Shown here piece by piece: positions 1-12,734 of a DNA stretch of 64,000 nucleotides. Origin of the DNA: Scatophagus argus (lineage: Eukaryota > Chordata > Actinopteri > Scatophagidae); NCBI RefSeq assembly GCF_020382885.2, contig NC_058508.1, forward strand, positions 6,812,055-6,876,054. Reading direction: 5' to 3'. How positions within the stretch are numbered: the stretch's first letter is position 1; each line of letters starts with the position of its first letter. A program made the position numbers and the translations under genes. The notes below the pieces were generated by a model. It was not told the origin of the DNA. It saw nothing but the letters and a program-made list of their open reading frames with translations, and did no database searches.

Positions 1-47
1 CCTCTTCTCCCCATTAAACACACTATCTGTCCTTCACATCTTCTAAG

Positions 48-712
48 GTGAGGCCATGGGCACAGCAGCACCCATTATCATCACAGTGTACCCACGGAAT
101 GACGGGGTTCTGTCTCGCCGTTTGATAGTCGCCATCCGCATCCCCACCAGCTACCAGCAAAGCCCCCCGACTCCCACCGACACTGCCATCAAGATTGAGG
201 AGCGGCCTGGCATGACTGTCTATGCTCTGTGGGTGTTTAATTTTAAGTTGTCGATCCTAACCCACCTGAGCCAAATGTACAGGTTGCTATTTTATTTTTG
301 GAGGTCTTAGTTACCGGTAATATGCTCAGTCTCCTACAGGGCCTTTATGCTAGAGCAGATCCTGAGGCAGGTTTACTAGGTCATGTTGTTTGAAATATTA
401 GTGTGCCTTTTGGGTCGCTTTGCCATTGCGATGAGACAGCACATCCAGAAAAAAGTCCAGATAATTCAGCCAATTAAACTAACACTAATTGTCCATCTAA
501 TTACAACTTTTCCCATACCTTCTATCATTCACAGGCAGTTTGGAGGCTTCGCAGGGGAGAGTGAGTACCGGGCAGAGGCCTTGCGTCTGACGCGCACCCT
601 GGGTGAGACAGCACCCTTTCAGCGCAAACAATATTTCTGCTGTAGCTATGACCCACCGCTCAAGCCTTATGGACGCCGCAACGAGGTGTGGTTTCTACAG
701 GAAGAGCCCTAG
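48..712 (+). CDS. hebp1: Heme-binding protein 1-like (SOUL family), last two exons, 5' end outside window
   Basis: SOUL-family proteins bind heme and other tetrapyrroles, mostly in the cytosol. Two coding exons are visible, 48-228 and 535-712. The first begins after an AG acceptor and ends just before GTGGGT; the second starts after CATTCACAG and ends at TAG 710-712. Joined, they give about 119 residues reading TVYPRNDG, then KIEERPGMTVYALQFGGF, then YDPPLKPYGRRNEVWF. This matches the C-terminal two thirds of HEBP1, whose corresponding motifs are KIEEREGITVYSMQFGGY and YDPPMKPYGRRNEIW. The match to HEBP2 is weaker. The N-terminal exons lie left of the window. Teleosts carry several SOUL paralogues (hebp2, soul2 to soul5), so the exact orthologue is less certain than the family. 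It runs convergently toward wbp2nl. Confidence 0.85.
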
Positions 713-3338
713 GAGCCATTCGATCAGATCGAAGTTAAACCGCAAACTGAATTCTTTATTCAACCTGAATAACCTTCTCACTATTGACAATCCCGTAGTT
801 CTAACAATATTTGATTGGTAAGAGCAATATAGTGATTTGACTGAATGCAAATGGACAAATAGAGATTACTCACGTTGCCTTTATCCATGTGATCTTCTGC
901 TTGTCATGCATACAGTAGCGATGCTAAAGTTAGGTGTTCAAACAATGGGACAGTTTAGAATTCAACATTAGAATGGTACCATTTATTATCACAAAACAGA
1001 AACAGATCTTTAAAAAAAAACTACCTTTAGATAAACTGCAATTTAAGTAACATGGTAAATAATCAAATGTGAATCTGCATTTAAATACAACTAAATGGAA
1101 TTTTTAATTTCTTTCAGAATTGCGTGTTTGTCCTATAGGGTAGATAAAGTCCCTGTAGAGCTCTCATCTCCCTGAAGAAGACACAGCAGGGCTTTGCACA
1201 TCTTTAATCTAGTTTACAGAGTGGTGGCTACATAGAAATGTACAGAATAAACATTAGATACATGGTAGAAATAAGCACACTTCCTTTTCCTGAGTGAGGA
1301 ACTGGAAAGAAACAGGAGTTGAGCCATAAAGTAGAACTAGTCTTTATGAATTTGTGGGTGAACAGCTGTGAGTGGAAATTAGTTAGCTAACTTTATGTGT
1401 TGTTCAAAACTTTGGGGTTATGTGTTGTTCATTTGCATGTAGTGAATATTTTGTGTTTTAGAGCATGACAATGCCGGCTTTATTTATTCAGTCCTTGAAA
1501 CTGTGTTATGAGATACATGTGTAGCATCACCCTGTGATAAGTGTGAATACAATGTTAAGGTTTGACAGTGTTTCATAACATAATAAATATATCATAAATA
1601 TATCATTCAGTAAGAACATGGATACTTGTATTATTTATTCATTTTGTGTACGGGACAGTGCCAGTCCGAACAGTTTCCCTCTCCACACTGTTCATTTCTT
1701 ACTGTGACAAGCAAAGAGAAGCACTTCCATGAACCTGACACCCACCATGTGTAGTTTTGCGACTTCAAAAAGAATGATTTAGATGATATGTAGCCTTTAA
1801 ATTGGAAAATTATTACAATTACACTTTAATAGTGCAAAAGAAAGTAAGCAATAAGCAGCAAATCTAAGTAACTGAACTAAGTAATATAGCTTTAACATTA
1901 TTTTAAAATGACTGCATTTTTATGGATTAAATGTTTAAATAGAAGTATAATTTAATCAGTGCAAATTAGAGATCGACAATCAATGATCTGATGAATAAAG
2001 TGCAGCAATCATTCAGTAAATGTCAATTACACATTTAAGCCGGTTAAGGGGTTTTAAGTATGAGGATTACGCAAATATGTTAAATTTGGAGAGCATTCAG
2101 TGTGTCAAACTCAGAAAGATCAGATAAATGACAAAAATATCAAAGGCCAAGAGTCATTTATTAATTTTAATTGACAAAATTCAGCCAGAGGAATAAGAAC
2201 TGCAAAAGAGAGATTAATATACAGACATTTGATTAATTTAAGCAAATTAAAACAAACCAGAAAAAAACTAAATCTCTACCCATTGCAACTGTGTTCAAAG
2301 AGTTCCTCAAACAGGTGTTGACTGATGCCCAATGGAGGGGGGTTGCAATTATACAGCCTGTCAGCGCCTCACCTCACTTTAATCAAGAATAAATGGTTTT
2401 CATTCAGAGGTTTTAACAGCAGGTAAAACACTGATGGGCCTTTAATGTAACGCTGTGGCCCTGTAACCCCACACTGGTGTAATTACACAGAGAGCAGAGT
2501 TCTGGTTTCAGCTTGGCTTTGCATACATGAATACAATAGAAGCTAGGAGTAGAGCACAGGGTCATTCAGGTAACCCCAGCCCTCACCTATGACCTCTTTA
2601 TGTGAGGTTCAGATATTGCACATAAAGGCTTGTTATGTAAGAAATCTGTCTGTCTGATGCTGCTCATTTTCATAAAAAAAAGAAACACTCCTTTACATAT
2701 TAAATTATGACTGAGGGATTGACACTGTGAGATCTGAGCCGAATTATAATGTAAATCTGATCGTAAGGGAACTTTAATCCGTAGAAATATTATGAGAATC
2801 AGTCAGACGCTCTATGACTGAACACTTTTCAATCCAGTTCTGGTTTCATATGTGAACAATTACTCAATGCATAACTGCTATATAGGAAACACACAAGGTA
2901 CTGTTAATGATACTGCAAAAATACTTTACCTTTTATAATAGGAGTAGCTATATGGTAACTATAGGAACCACAATCAAGAAATTGCTACAAAATGTTTTGG
3001 TAACAAATCCTTCTTGAAAAATACATTCCCCATACTGTCTCCTCTTTTCAGCTCTAAACAAAGATCATTTAGGTCCCTGTACCTATGTGCCGAAAGTATT
3101 AGATAGTCTCATCACGGAGAATGTTAATAATGATAAGCTTCAGCAAAACTAGACTAACAAGTTGTCAATCATTTTAACTGAACTTAAGTGAAAGGGTATA
3201 CGGTATTTAAAAGATGATGTCTTTGAGTCCTCTACTACTTTCATTTTATTTTCTGTAGTCTACAATCAAGTAGATATCCACTGACATTAGTCCTCATTTA
3301 AGAATAAATTGTGTCACTGACATGTTGGTGTCTGAGCC
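713..3338. other. Gene-free stretch between two convergent genes (3' UTRs)
   Basis: About 2.6 kb of AT-rich DNA between the stop codons of the heme-binding gene (+) and wbp2nl (-). It should hold both 3' UTRs. A TTTATT at 3245-3250 could be the wbp2nl polyadenylation signal read on the minus strand. I see no conserved coding frame, RNA gene or clear mobile element here. Confidence 0.6.
1246..1251 (+). terminator. Candidate polyadenylation signal of the heme-binding gene
   Basis: AATAAA lies about 530 bases after the stop codon of the SOUL-family gene. A second AATAAA at 1582-1587 is an alternative. Which one is used cannot be told from sequence. Confidence 0.4.
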
Positions 3339-6300
3339 TTAGTTGTGCTTCTTGTCAGGAGAGTCTTGATAAGGTGCATATGGTGGAGGCCGCTCCTGCA
3401 CAGGAATAAAGGAACAACACATTGTACAACTGCCACTAAAGGAAGGCTCACATATCACTTGTATGCAACTTGAGCTGAGGAGAAGACAAGCAAAGCAGCT
3501 TACCATGGGCATGTAGACATTGTGTGGACTGCTGGGATTGTAATATGCGCTGCCTGCTGCTTCGGCCGCCTTGGAGTTACCTGTGCATAAAATGAGATGT
3601 GACAAAGACAGGGAGATAAATACAGACGGTAATGACCACTGAACATATCTGGGAACAGAGGCTACAGCTCCTAAAATTGTAAGGAGAACTGATGCAAGGA
3701 GCCCAGTATTAGTCATATGAAGCACAACAACTGACAGCTTCAGGAATCCTCAAGACAAAATCCACTGGCACCCCCTGGGGATGTACAGAGGCAAAAGTCC
3801 TACTCAAACTAAAACAGAGATATGCCAAACTGATAAGCTCACCCCATGTACAGGGTGAAACTGTTTTCACTGAAATCCACAGGGTGCTAGAAAAGAGAGT
3901 GGCAATGGAGAGCAATAGGGGAGATCGCTGATCCTTTGTAATTTTGATGTGTAGCGGATGAGACATCAGCACCCCTTTTTTTTGGTGCCGTGATTCACTT
4001 TGAGGCAGACAGATAAGATCTGACGGGTGCAGTGACACAGACATACAGAGAGGAAAAAATAGAGACAGAGAGCGACAGAGGGAGGGAAACAGACCTGGAG
4101 GTGGTGGTGCTGTTGCTGTCCAGTTTGGGGGGGTTGCAGCCCAATTTTGGGGTGGCCCAGGGTAGGGAGGAGGTGGAGCCATGTAGTCAAAACCAGATGG
4201 GTACATTCCTGGAACACGAAGGATTGACAGGAAAAAAAGATGGAGATTCAAGGTCAAAGGACAATGTGTGGACAGTGTGTTACACAGCAAAGAGAAAAAA
4301 GCAAGAGAAATGAGAAAAAACAAAACAAATGCTAATGGGGAGAGAGGAACTGCAGTATTATTTGTGCCTCAAGGATTTTTACTTATGTGCAATGAGGACA
4401 TTTGGCGAAAAACAAATGTGTGTGGAGCACTGCGTGTACATGCAGGGAAACATAACCTTAAGGCAAAACACTATCAAAAATCATTCGTGGACTATGAAAG
4501 CGAAAAAATGACAAAAAGAAAGTGAAAGAAACCTACAGAAAAGATTGTAAGTGGACCTTACATACAGATTATTTTAGAAGACTACATTTACATATCTATT
4601 TCCATTTAGTGATAATAAATGTGAAAATGGTACTGTGCTGAATTCCAATTTGTCCCATTACCAACTTTTTAGCAGCACTACACATCATTTATCACGTGCA
4701 CCTTCACAGTAGAGTCTGACACACACATGTCAAATTACAAATTACTGAATTCTATACCTGCAGCGGCTGTTGGGCAGGGGTATCCCATGTTGCCAGCAGG
4801 AGGAGGGGGGCCCTGGTAGAATCCATTCTGCTGGGGAGGAGGTGGGTAAGGATAGCTGGGAGGAGCAGGTGGAGGTGGGCCATAGCCATTCATCATCCCA
4901 GGGGAAGGATAACCATATGAAGGAGCACCATTTTGGGGAGGAGCAGCACGAGAAGCTGAAACACATCAAGATAAAAAGTTCTTTAGCAACAAATGAACAA
5001 GACTATCCAAAGGTCATGGGTGTGTGGACTCACTCACTCACAGAAGTTTTGCAAATGCTTACTTTATCTATACAATATCTAAAGGAATGGGATTACTCTT
5101 TAAGAGGTACTGTTTGGGTCAGTGTAGGACACAGTGAATAAGCAAACTAGTATACAAACCATTTGTGGCCAGTTTGAAGAGATACTGTCCCAGGTCAATG
5201 GCTCCTCCACTGGGGAATGACATCTTGAAATGAGCCTGTCCCTCCCAGCCACCTTATGAGAGTGACAACTCCATTTAGAATAAATACAAAAAAGCTACTC
5301 TTGTGTTTTACTGTGAATGTCAACAGAAGTGACAAGTAAGATAATCTACCTACTATCTACTATGTGTTACCATATGACTACGACCATTTTCTGAAACAAA
5401 TTACTATCACAGACAGAAAATCAAATAAATGAAGTCATTAGTGGTTAAGAATAAAAACAAAAAGCCACCTACCACCAGGTTCTGCTAACACTGTCCCTTT
5501 AATGTAGTTGGCTGCAAAGACTGGCTGCTCAATGCTGCAGCCCTTCATTAGATAATAGGGGAACATGGCTGAACCCAGGCAATCCTTGGAGTTACTGGAC
5601 ACAAACAGCAACTAAGCCAGTGAATGAAGACCGAGAGAAGAGAGTTACAACGTGATGTATGAACATAAGCTGCCAACTTTTCATAGAAGCTGGCTGCAGC
5701 AATGTTGTGTATATTGAATATATGTTGGCTGTACCCTGTATGGTGTGAGGTAAACAGTGCCCTTTTTGGTCCCCTTCAGCAGGTCTGTCTTGCAGGTGAC
5801 TTCGCTGAATGACAGCTCCACATTCTTACATTCCCTTAAAACACTGAGGGGAAAAAAGCAGCATGTGAAAATTAAGAAACGTGTAGTTAACCAACATTAC
5901 TCTGATGAAATTTTTAGTTTAACAAGATGTCAACATCCAAACGAAAGTCATCGGCTACTTCCTGTTTTGATAGTCGGCTAACGTTAGCCATATTGCTGAG
6001 ATCAACTGTCAAGATATGAGGACACATTTAAGTAATTGACAATATTATGCTAATCCTGTTTAAACAGTAAAGATAACGTTTTCCCCGAAATGACCTGCGC
6101 AGCTAACGCAACGTCGACAATGGAACAGATGTGTTAGCTATGCTAATATTAACCAGGCCAGCTAGCGGGAGGCTAGCAGCTGGTTAGCATTATGTTGACT
6201 ACGCACTGGAAAGTAGAAAGTAAACAAGCGAAGAGGATGGGCGACAGCTGGCTAGCTGATAAAATAAACACATAGACGTAATATGATGAACATACCTTTC

Positions 6301-6354
6301 TCCGTTGTTGACCAAAACGCCGCCGTTTTGCGAATGATTCCGATTCAAAGCCAT
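3339..6354 (-). CDS. wbp2nl: WBP2 N-terminal-like protein (postacrosomal WW-binding protein family)
   Basis: WBP2-family proteins have an N-terminal GRAM/PH-like domain and C-terminal PPxY motifs that bind WW domains; WBP2NL is a sperm-head protein and WBP2 a transcription coactivator. Eight coding exons on the minus strand: 6296-6354, 5735-5843, 5473-5611, 5160-5252, 4758-4955, 4095-4208, 3504-3580 and 3339-3395, giving 281 residues. The GRAM part contains [33 protein letters not shown] and [13 protein letters not shown]. The C-terminal half is rich in Pro, Tyr and Gly, with PPPPY and RPPPYAPY as PPxY motifs. The start [12 protein letters not shown] matches the family N terminus. Sequence alone does not separate wbp2 from wbp2nl; 22q13 neighbours (smdt1, ndufa6, srebf2) and IEQPVFAAN favour wbp2nl, while the PPPPYPGPP tail resembles WBP2. 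Confidence 0.88.
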
Positions 6355-7277
6355 ATTTGTGTCAGACGTCTTCTGTCCTCCTTTTCCCGTGCTAAAGTCT
6401 GTCAGCCCAACGGGAATGACCGAGAAACGTCACTGGCGTTACGTCACGACACCATCAGACAACTCGTGATTTACCATGGGACGGCAAACATCATTAGCAT
6501 ACACACTGTTGATATCTGGCTATGTACGATCATTGTCTGAGGTCTGATCGATTGTAAATGGCTACAGGCTAGGCTCAATAAAAGTTTTGACCTCAGCATG
6601 TGAGGTGAGTGTTCATATGTCCTGATGGCATCACGGAGCCAATTCTCATTCATATCAGATTATATGATTTATGAAGTAGGTGACAGCCTGCCCAAGAGGC
6701 GCCCAACCTGTTCATGCACTCATTTTCAATACCAATTACTTCATGAAATGTGGATCTTTAATAGTGATCAGAGATGTATCAGGTCAGCATAAATGGACAT
6801 CCGTTTGTAAGACTGTCAGGATGCAGCAGTGAGCAAAGGTTTAAGATTACTTACGTAATAGTTGGGTACAAGCACTGCCACAGGAAAGGGTAGAGGGGAT
6901 GAGGTTGGCAAGGCCTTTGAGTTACGCAATGATTTCATTTACTGTCTCCTTGGGGATACGTTGGGCCATGCATGCATGATATGTTTTATTTAAACATTGA
7001 CCTTTTCATTACTTACCAGCATATTCTGTCCTGTTCTGTCCAGCTCTCAGGGCACACAGGTGGACGAATAAGATTATGACATCTATTCAACATTTTCATT
7101 ACGCGAACAACAATGAGCACATGCGCACACATGACTCTTCCTCTGCTTTCGGCTGCAGCAAGCTTCACACTAATTAACGCTAATTAACAGAACTCACGTG
7201 ACAGTTTTTCTGCGTCAGAGCAGGACCTGATATTTCTGGGGCCTAAACAGTATTAGCCAAAACATATAAACTATAAG
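6355..7277. other. Divergent intergenic region between wbp2nl and the zona pellucida gene
   Basis: The start codons of wbp2nl (-, 6354) and the ZP gene (+, 7278) point away from each other, so both promoters should lie in these 0.9 kb. I see no clear TATA box at the correct spacing with confidence, and no coding frame or mobile element. Confidence 0.5.
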
Positions 7278-8623
7278 ATGAATTGTCATTTGGCAAAACT
7301 TTATTTGACTTGTTTCATGTTTGCCTTCATGGCTCAGCACTGTTGGTGTTTCACGACCGCGCAGACAAAGAAAACAACCGAGCAGCTCGCCCTGCCGAGA
7401 GTCACCTGCTCCGCCCGGAGGATGAAAGCTGTTTTTAGCCCGCTGGTCAAAAGTAATTTACACGTTAAAGGTAAGATCTTAGTTGTGTAATAACCACTAA
7501 GATAGCTGGTAAAATGGTCGGAAATCATGTTCACTCGGTGGTTTTGTTTCAAAAGCATTCTCAACTCTCAGCATTGTTTGTGCTGTTACTGTTTTCTCAG
7601 ACACGACGGGGGCCACACTCCCAGTGCCTCAGTCTGAGGGGTCTTGTGGAGTGAGCCTGGGCAGAGAGAAAAACCAGAGCCTCTCTTTCTTCAGCAGATA
7701 TGACAGCTGCTATGCACAGATTGAGGTAAAATAAGGGACTGTACCAAAATTATTGGGTTGATATAAAAAGTAAGGTCCTTTCCCTGCCCTTTCCCTGGAC
7801 CTTCCCTTTGACAAAGGGAAAAATACTAACACCTTCCTATTTGAGTGAAGAGTAGATGATGGTTTGCTCCAATTTAGAGTCCAATGTTGTGTTCAACATC
7901 AAATTATACATTTGCAGTGGAATTGGCAAGTGGCCAAATTATTAAAATTATGAAACATAACAAAATGAATATTTCATTTCTTATTTGTTTTAACCAACAG
8001 CTGTTCGTGTTAGTTTATATGACACATTAGCAGTATCTAATGCTTTCTGTTAAGATGCAGAGTAAAGTGAAAGTTAGAGCTGATGTAAAGATGACATAAC
8101 ATTTTGTCTGGAGAGACAGCATTCAATAAAGACCCTCCCTTCACTTTCCCAACGATTTAGACCAACTTCCTTTCACTAAAAAAGACAAACCCATAACTCC
8201 TGCACAGTCTCACTCCTTGTACAGTCCCTAATGTGGTCAGGGACACAAACACACAGCTAAGATGTAAAACAAGCAGGTGAGGACAAGCAAATTGCTCAAA
8301 TGTGGAAATGGAGACCAATTAATCTAACTAATGTGTGAATTTGATGACAGTAGGTACTTATAGACTTGTGTGATTAAATCACAGTATGATACACAATTCT
8401 TATTCTTGTTCTCATTTAAAGCTGTTGTACTTTGTTATTATTCACATTGTGACGAATTTTGATCCTCAGGGCAGCAAAGTGGTCATCCCTCTGCAGGTGC
8501 AGCTGAGAGGAGAGGATCGATGGTTCAGGGTGAATATCAGCTGTCCTCTGATAAAGAGACCCAGCGAGAGGGCTCAGCGTATCCCCACAGGTGAGTGGAG
8601 TCACTGACATCTTTTTTTATATG

Positions 8624-8697
<74 letters not shown>

Positions 8698-10774
8698 ATG
8701 TAGTAAAAGTTCTGAAGAGTTCTGAAGAATTTCTTTACATAAGTGCTATCATCTCACAGGTTATTTACAATACAGAGTGTCTTTGCGTAAAAGTTTTACT
8801 GTACCTATTCAGGAACCTAAAAACTGTCTCTTCTCTTCAGCTTTACCTGGAAACTGTGACATAGAAAGAGCTTTACGAGTGAACTGTGGCCCTCCAAGCA
8901 TTTCTAGTGATGCCTGCTACGAACTAGGATGCTGCTATGATGATCATGATTTAAGCTGCTACTATAGACTCAACTGTAAGACTGGCATTTGACACATTAC
9001 ACATTTAGGGGATTCTGTGCTGAGGAATATAAGCGCAGGAGTGTAAAAACGGCTAACGTATTCTTGTGTGTGGACAATCTCTAGCCTGCTCTATGGATGG
9101 ACATTTTGTGTTCTCGGTAAAGGCCACAGACACAGAGCTGCCCATTGATCCCAGCAGTCTCATAGTAAAGGATCAGCCACAGTGCCTCCCTGTCATCAGC
9201 ACCCCAGACACGGCCGTCTTCAAGATTGGAGTCACGGACTGTGGTGCAAAAGTGAAGGTAATTCAAAGAGTTTGGCATGCAAATCGGTCACATGTGGGTT
9301 GCTATTAAAGTTAGACAGAGACTGAACATTTTAGTTGCACATGGAGTTTAAAACTGTTTTACACAGTTTATACTTTACCTCTGTCTGACTTTTAGGTAGA
9401 TGGAACAGTGAGCATCTATGATGTAGAAGTGGAGGAGCTGCATACAAACAGTTTCACAAAAAAATCACCATTCAGGTGAGTTACATCACCTGTACACTTG
9501 TAAACTGGTGGTGACAAATGTACTGATCAGGATGGGATTTTAAGCCTCCAGGTCCAGTGTGAATATGAGGCATCAGATTTAAAGCGTGCAGCAGACTTGC
9601 GGTCCTTGTATGCAGTGACCAACCCACCACCTGTGATTGCACTGGGAGCCATCAGAGTGCAGATGAGAATAGCTAGAGGTAATAAAATGGAGAGTGGGTT
9701 TTGCATTGTCAAGTCCTTCGAGCAAAATCTTAGTGTTGGTATTATTTGCTCCTCTAGATGCATCTTTCACATCCTTCTTTCCTGAGGACCAGCTTCCATT
9801 GACCTTGCCCCTGCGTAAAGCTGCTTACGTGGAGATTTCCATTGCCCAGCCGTCCCCAGATCCTACACTTTCCCTGCGTGTAAGGGATTGCTTTGCCTAC
9901 CCTGCATCTAGACACTCTGTGTGGACACTTCTCTATGACGGGTAATGTGGAGGCAATCACAGGGGCCACCTGAGATATTGAAATGATGTGCATAATTTAC
10001 TGAGCTGCTGACATTTTCTTTGTCCTCCTGGACAGATGTCCCAACCCTTTGGACAACATGAGAAGCTCTGTCCCTGTGGACAGCCAGGGGAAGACCACCT
10101 CCCACTCCCAAGTCAGGAGGTTTGATGTCAAGACCTTTGCCTTTGTGGACCCTCACACAGGCCATCCGAGTGTGGAGGAAGTGAGCTCACCTCATCTACA
10201 TATTTCATTAGTATACAAGTGTGCATCTTTGCAGACATGGCTATGTGTAATCTCCTGCTTAGATATACTTCTACTGTTGGGTGGAAATCTGCACAAATGA
10301 TGCTGACTGTGCACAAAGCTGCACCATAATTTGTGAGTATATTGCAGTATGTTTCAGCTCGTACACTGTATGTGTAATCTGCTAATCTTGTGTCTCTCCT
10401 CCCACAGCAGCTGAGGGTGAGAGACAGAGAAGAGAGGCAACGTCTCAGTCTGACCAGGTCCAGCTGGTCTCTTTAGGGCCACTGCTCCTGGGACAGAACA
10501 ACACTGAACTGGGGGACGCTCCGTGTGTGAAACAGAACACAAGTAAGTTCTGCTCAGCACAAAATGATAGTTCCTATGTGATGGACCAATGGCAATACTT
10601 GAATTTATTGTTCTTCTCTGTTCCTCAGTGTTTCAGGTGACGGTGTATATGCTCTCTGGTGTTGGTGCTGCCCTGCTATTGACTCTGCTGTTCGCTGTGT
10701 GGTCAAGCATCAGGAAGTGGCAGAAGGCAGAAGCACAGCAAGCTTGTGACGCACAAGTTGACAACAACCGATGA
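7278..10774 (+). CDS. Zona pellucida sperm-binding protein 4/1-like glycoprotein with trefoil domain
   Basis: An egg-coat glycoprotein of the ZP1/ZP4 type. Twelve coding exons: 7278-7470, 7601-7725, 8470-8590, 8841-8975, 9085-9257, 9396-9475, 9545-9678, 9758-9941, 10036-10180, 10263-10332, 10408-10542 and 10629-10774; 546 residues. In order: a signal peptide (MNCHLAKLYLTCFMFAFMAQ), an N-terminal Cys-containing region, a trefoil (P-type) domain at about residues 147-191 (motif YELGCCYDD), a ZP module from about 195 to 450 with the usual Cys spacing (CSMDGHF, VQCEYEA, RDCFAYP, CPNPLDN, YFYCWVEIC), a furin-type site RQRR near 459-462, and a C-terminal membrane helix (VYMLSGVGAALLLTLLF) near 502-520 with a short basic tail. 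The trefoil is diagnostic of ZP1/ZP4 among ZP genes. Keeping the membrane helix and furin site suggests ovarian surface processing. ZP1 versus ZP4 cannot be decided here, so no symbol is given. Confidence 0.88.
8626..8697. repeat. (TA)n microsatellite passing into (TG)n
   Basis: About 60 bases of perfect TA dinucleotides followed by a few TG units, inside the third intron of the ZP-like gene. It is likely to be length-polymorphic. It explains the spurious tyrosine/isoleucine repeat reading frame here. Confidence 0.95.
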
Positions 10775-11087
10775 CGATAAAACATTTTGTAAATTTGAAT
10801 TCAAACTTGTTTTGCTCTACTTTACATCAGGGTGGGTTGTTCTTGATCATAAAATCCAAAACAATGATTGAAATGGATCCCAGAGCTAGTGAAAAGTCAA
10901 CATGTCACAATACTGATGATTTCCCAAAAGTCATTCATCTCTTGTCAGGTGCTGGTAATTAATTCAGTGAACATGAAAACAAGTAAATCCAAATGATAGT
11001 TTATTAACACAAAAATGCTCTGGTTGACAATGTCCCTAACACACACAAATGCAGTAAAATGAGTACAGAAAAAGCAGTGTAGTTTAC
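10775..11087. other. Short convergent gap between the ZP-like gene and rrp7a
   Basis: Only 313 bases separate the two stop codons, so the two 3' UTRs are short and may overlap. Nothing else is visible. Confidence 0.6.
11000..11005 (-). terminator. Candidate polyadenylation signal of rrp7a
   Basis: AATAAA on the minus strand, 82 bases downstream of the rrp7a stop codon, in the short gap between rrp7a and the convergent ZP gene. Confidence 0.5.
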
Positions 11088-12734
11088 TCAGTACGGTCTG
11101 AACTTTCTCTGTGCCCGCAGCAGAGCTATTCTCTGTTTATCCTCCTCAAACTTCTTTCTTAGTTCAGCAATATCTGAAAAGAAGAAACAAAAAAAAACTT
11201 TATTTTACAAGGCCTCCCAATCTCCACTAAAAATTAAAGGCAAATTCTAGCCTTCAGATGAAGAGACAAATGAAATTGTCAACTCACGTTCTTTCTGTGT
11301 GTTTCTGTGCTGCCAGGTGTAGAAGTTCAGGAGCTCCTTCCTCTTCTTCTTCCTCATCTCTTTCTGTAGAGTCCTTTGGTTGGCTGCCTCAGTGTGGGGA
11401 CGGGCCTTGGCGCCCTTCGGTCCTTTTGTGACTTTCACCCAGCCCTCTTCATCCTCTTGTTGCTGCTCAGCTGCCTTCCTTTGCCTCTCTGCATCCTGTG
11501 ACAAGGGAAACAATTGCAAGTTGAGGCTTTGTGGACCCGATGGGTGGGCGATACTGAAGGAAGGGCTGTAGAATTCTCACCTCTTCTTTCCGTTTGTCAT
11601 AGTCTTCCATAAATGAGTCGACTATCTGTTGCATTTTGTCTGGCTGAATAAAGGACTCCGTGTAATTCTGAATCCATTCTGTGATAAGACAACATGCAAC
11701 ATAAGAATATGTTGTGACTCTGAGTTGAATATGTTTGATCAACAAGGACCCAGCTCATACTGAAACAGTAACACTTAGGTTACATAAAATGAAATAATAT
11801 TGAATCTTGCATTAATAAAAATGGATGCATCACTGTGTCGTCACTCACTCTGTACTCCTGTGCTCACTGTACGCTGCTCTGTGCAGACCACCAAAGGCAC
11901 ATTATATGGGTGTGATTTGGCTGCTGACAAACTTGAGGAACTTTGGAACACAATGTAGCCAACTTTGAAACCCTGGGAGGGACAAACAGACACAAAAGGT
12001 AAAATTAACGACCTGAATTACACTGTTCACAAGTAACACAGTTACAGCAGAAAGAACTCACCTGCTTTGCAACTGGTTTGAAAAACTTGGACAGCTTGGG
12101 TCCTGACTCCTGAAAGGAGCCAGGGTGGTCTCTCAGCTCCACGGACTGAACACAGCCAAACTGCGAGAACAGTTCTGTGACAACGGCCTGAAACACAAAC
12201 AGCAGGATTGAAAATCTGCAAGAGTCCTATTCTGTATTTCTAAAATTAAAAATGTAATGACGTCGTTAACAAACACAAGCCAGTTAGCCATTTAGCTTCA
12301 TAAACTGTACCTCCGAGCAGTACGGAGGGATGTTGAGCACAAACAAAGTCCGGTCCAGAGGTCTGCGTGAGTTCCTCTCTGCTCGTACTTTATGCTCTTT
12401 CACATACAGCCTGTGCTGTGCAGCGCTGTCGGAACTGAACTGTAAGGACAGCACTGCGAAGAGAAACAGAAAAAAAATAAACTTCAAGCCAACACATGAA
12501 CGTCGCTCAGTAAAGTATCTGTAATCAGCAATTGATTCCTGCGTCAAAGGCCAGTAGGGCAATACGGGTCAGTAACCAGTCAAACCGTGTACAATGACAA
12601 GCAAACTTCTGTCCGGGGATAAGTATGTATGTTACTGACAAGTCGAAATTAGGATTTTGTCAAATATTACCTGTAAATCCTCCAGGAATAATACAACACT
12701 GGCTACTAGCATGTTTCTTCTTGGACGGCGCCAT
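11088..12734 (-). CDS. rrp7a: Ribosomal RNA-processing protein 7 homolog A
   Basis: A nucleolar factor for 18S rRNA maturation in the small-subunit processome, working with the UTP-C complex. Seven coding exons: 12671-12734, 12311-12453, 12062-12187, 11849-11972, 11581-11678, 11288-11495 and 11088-11173; 282 residues, close to the 280 of human RRP7A. An N-terminal RRM-like domain contains RTLFVLNIPPYC and then FGCVQSVELRDHPGSF. A linker follows (WIQNYTESFIQPDKMQQIV). The conserved RRP7 C-terminal domain contains DEEGWVKVTKG, RKKKRKELLNFYTWQHR, and the family-typical end LRAQRKFRPY. The start MAPSKKKHASS is the first ATG in the exon. The gene lies convergent to the ZP-like gene and tandem with poldip3, the same pairing as on human 22q13. 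Confidence 0.95.

Noticed and set aside
8595-8864. Open frame with a long Ile-Tyr repeat
   Set aside because: It is a reading of the (TA)n microsatellite in a ZP-gene intron.
9527-10165. Minus-strand open frames across the ZP gene
   Set aside because: Antisense shadows of ZP exons; the plus strand carries the conserved Cys pattern and in-phase splice sites.
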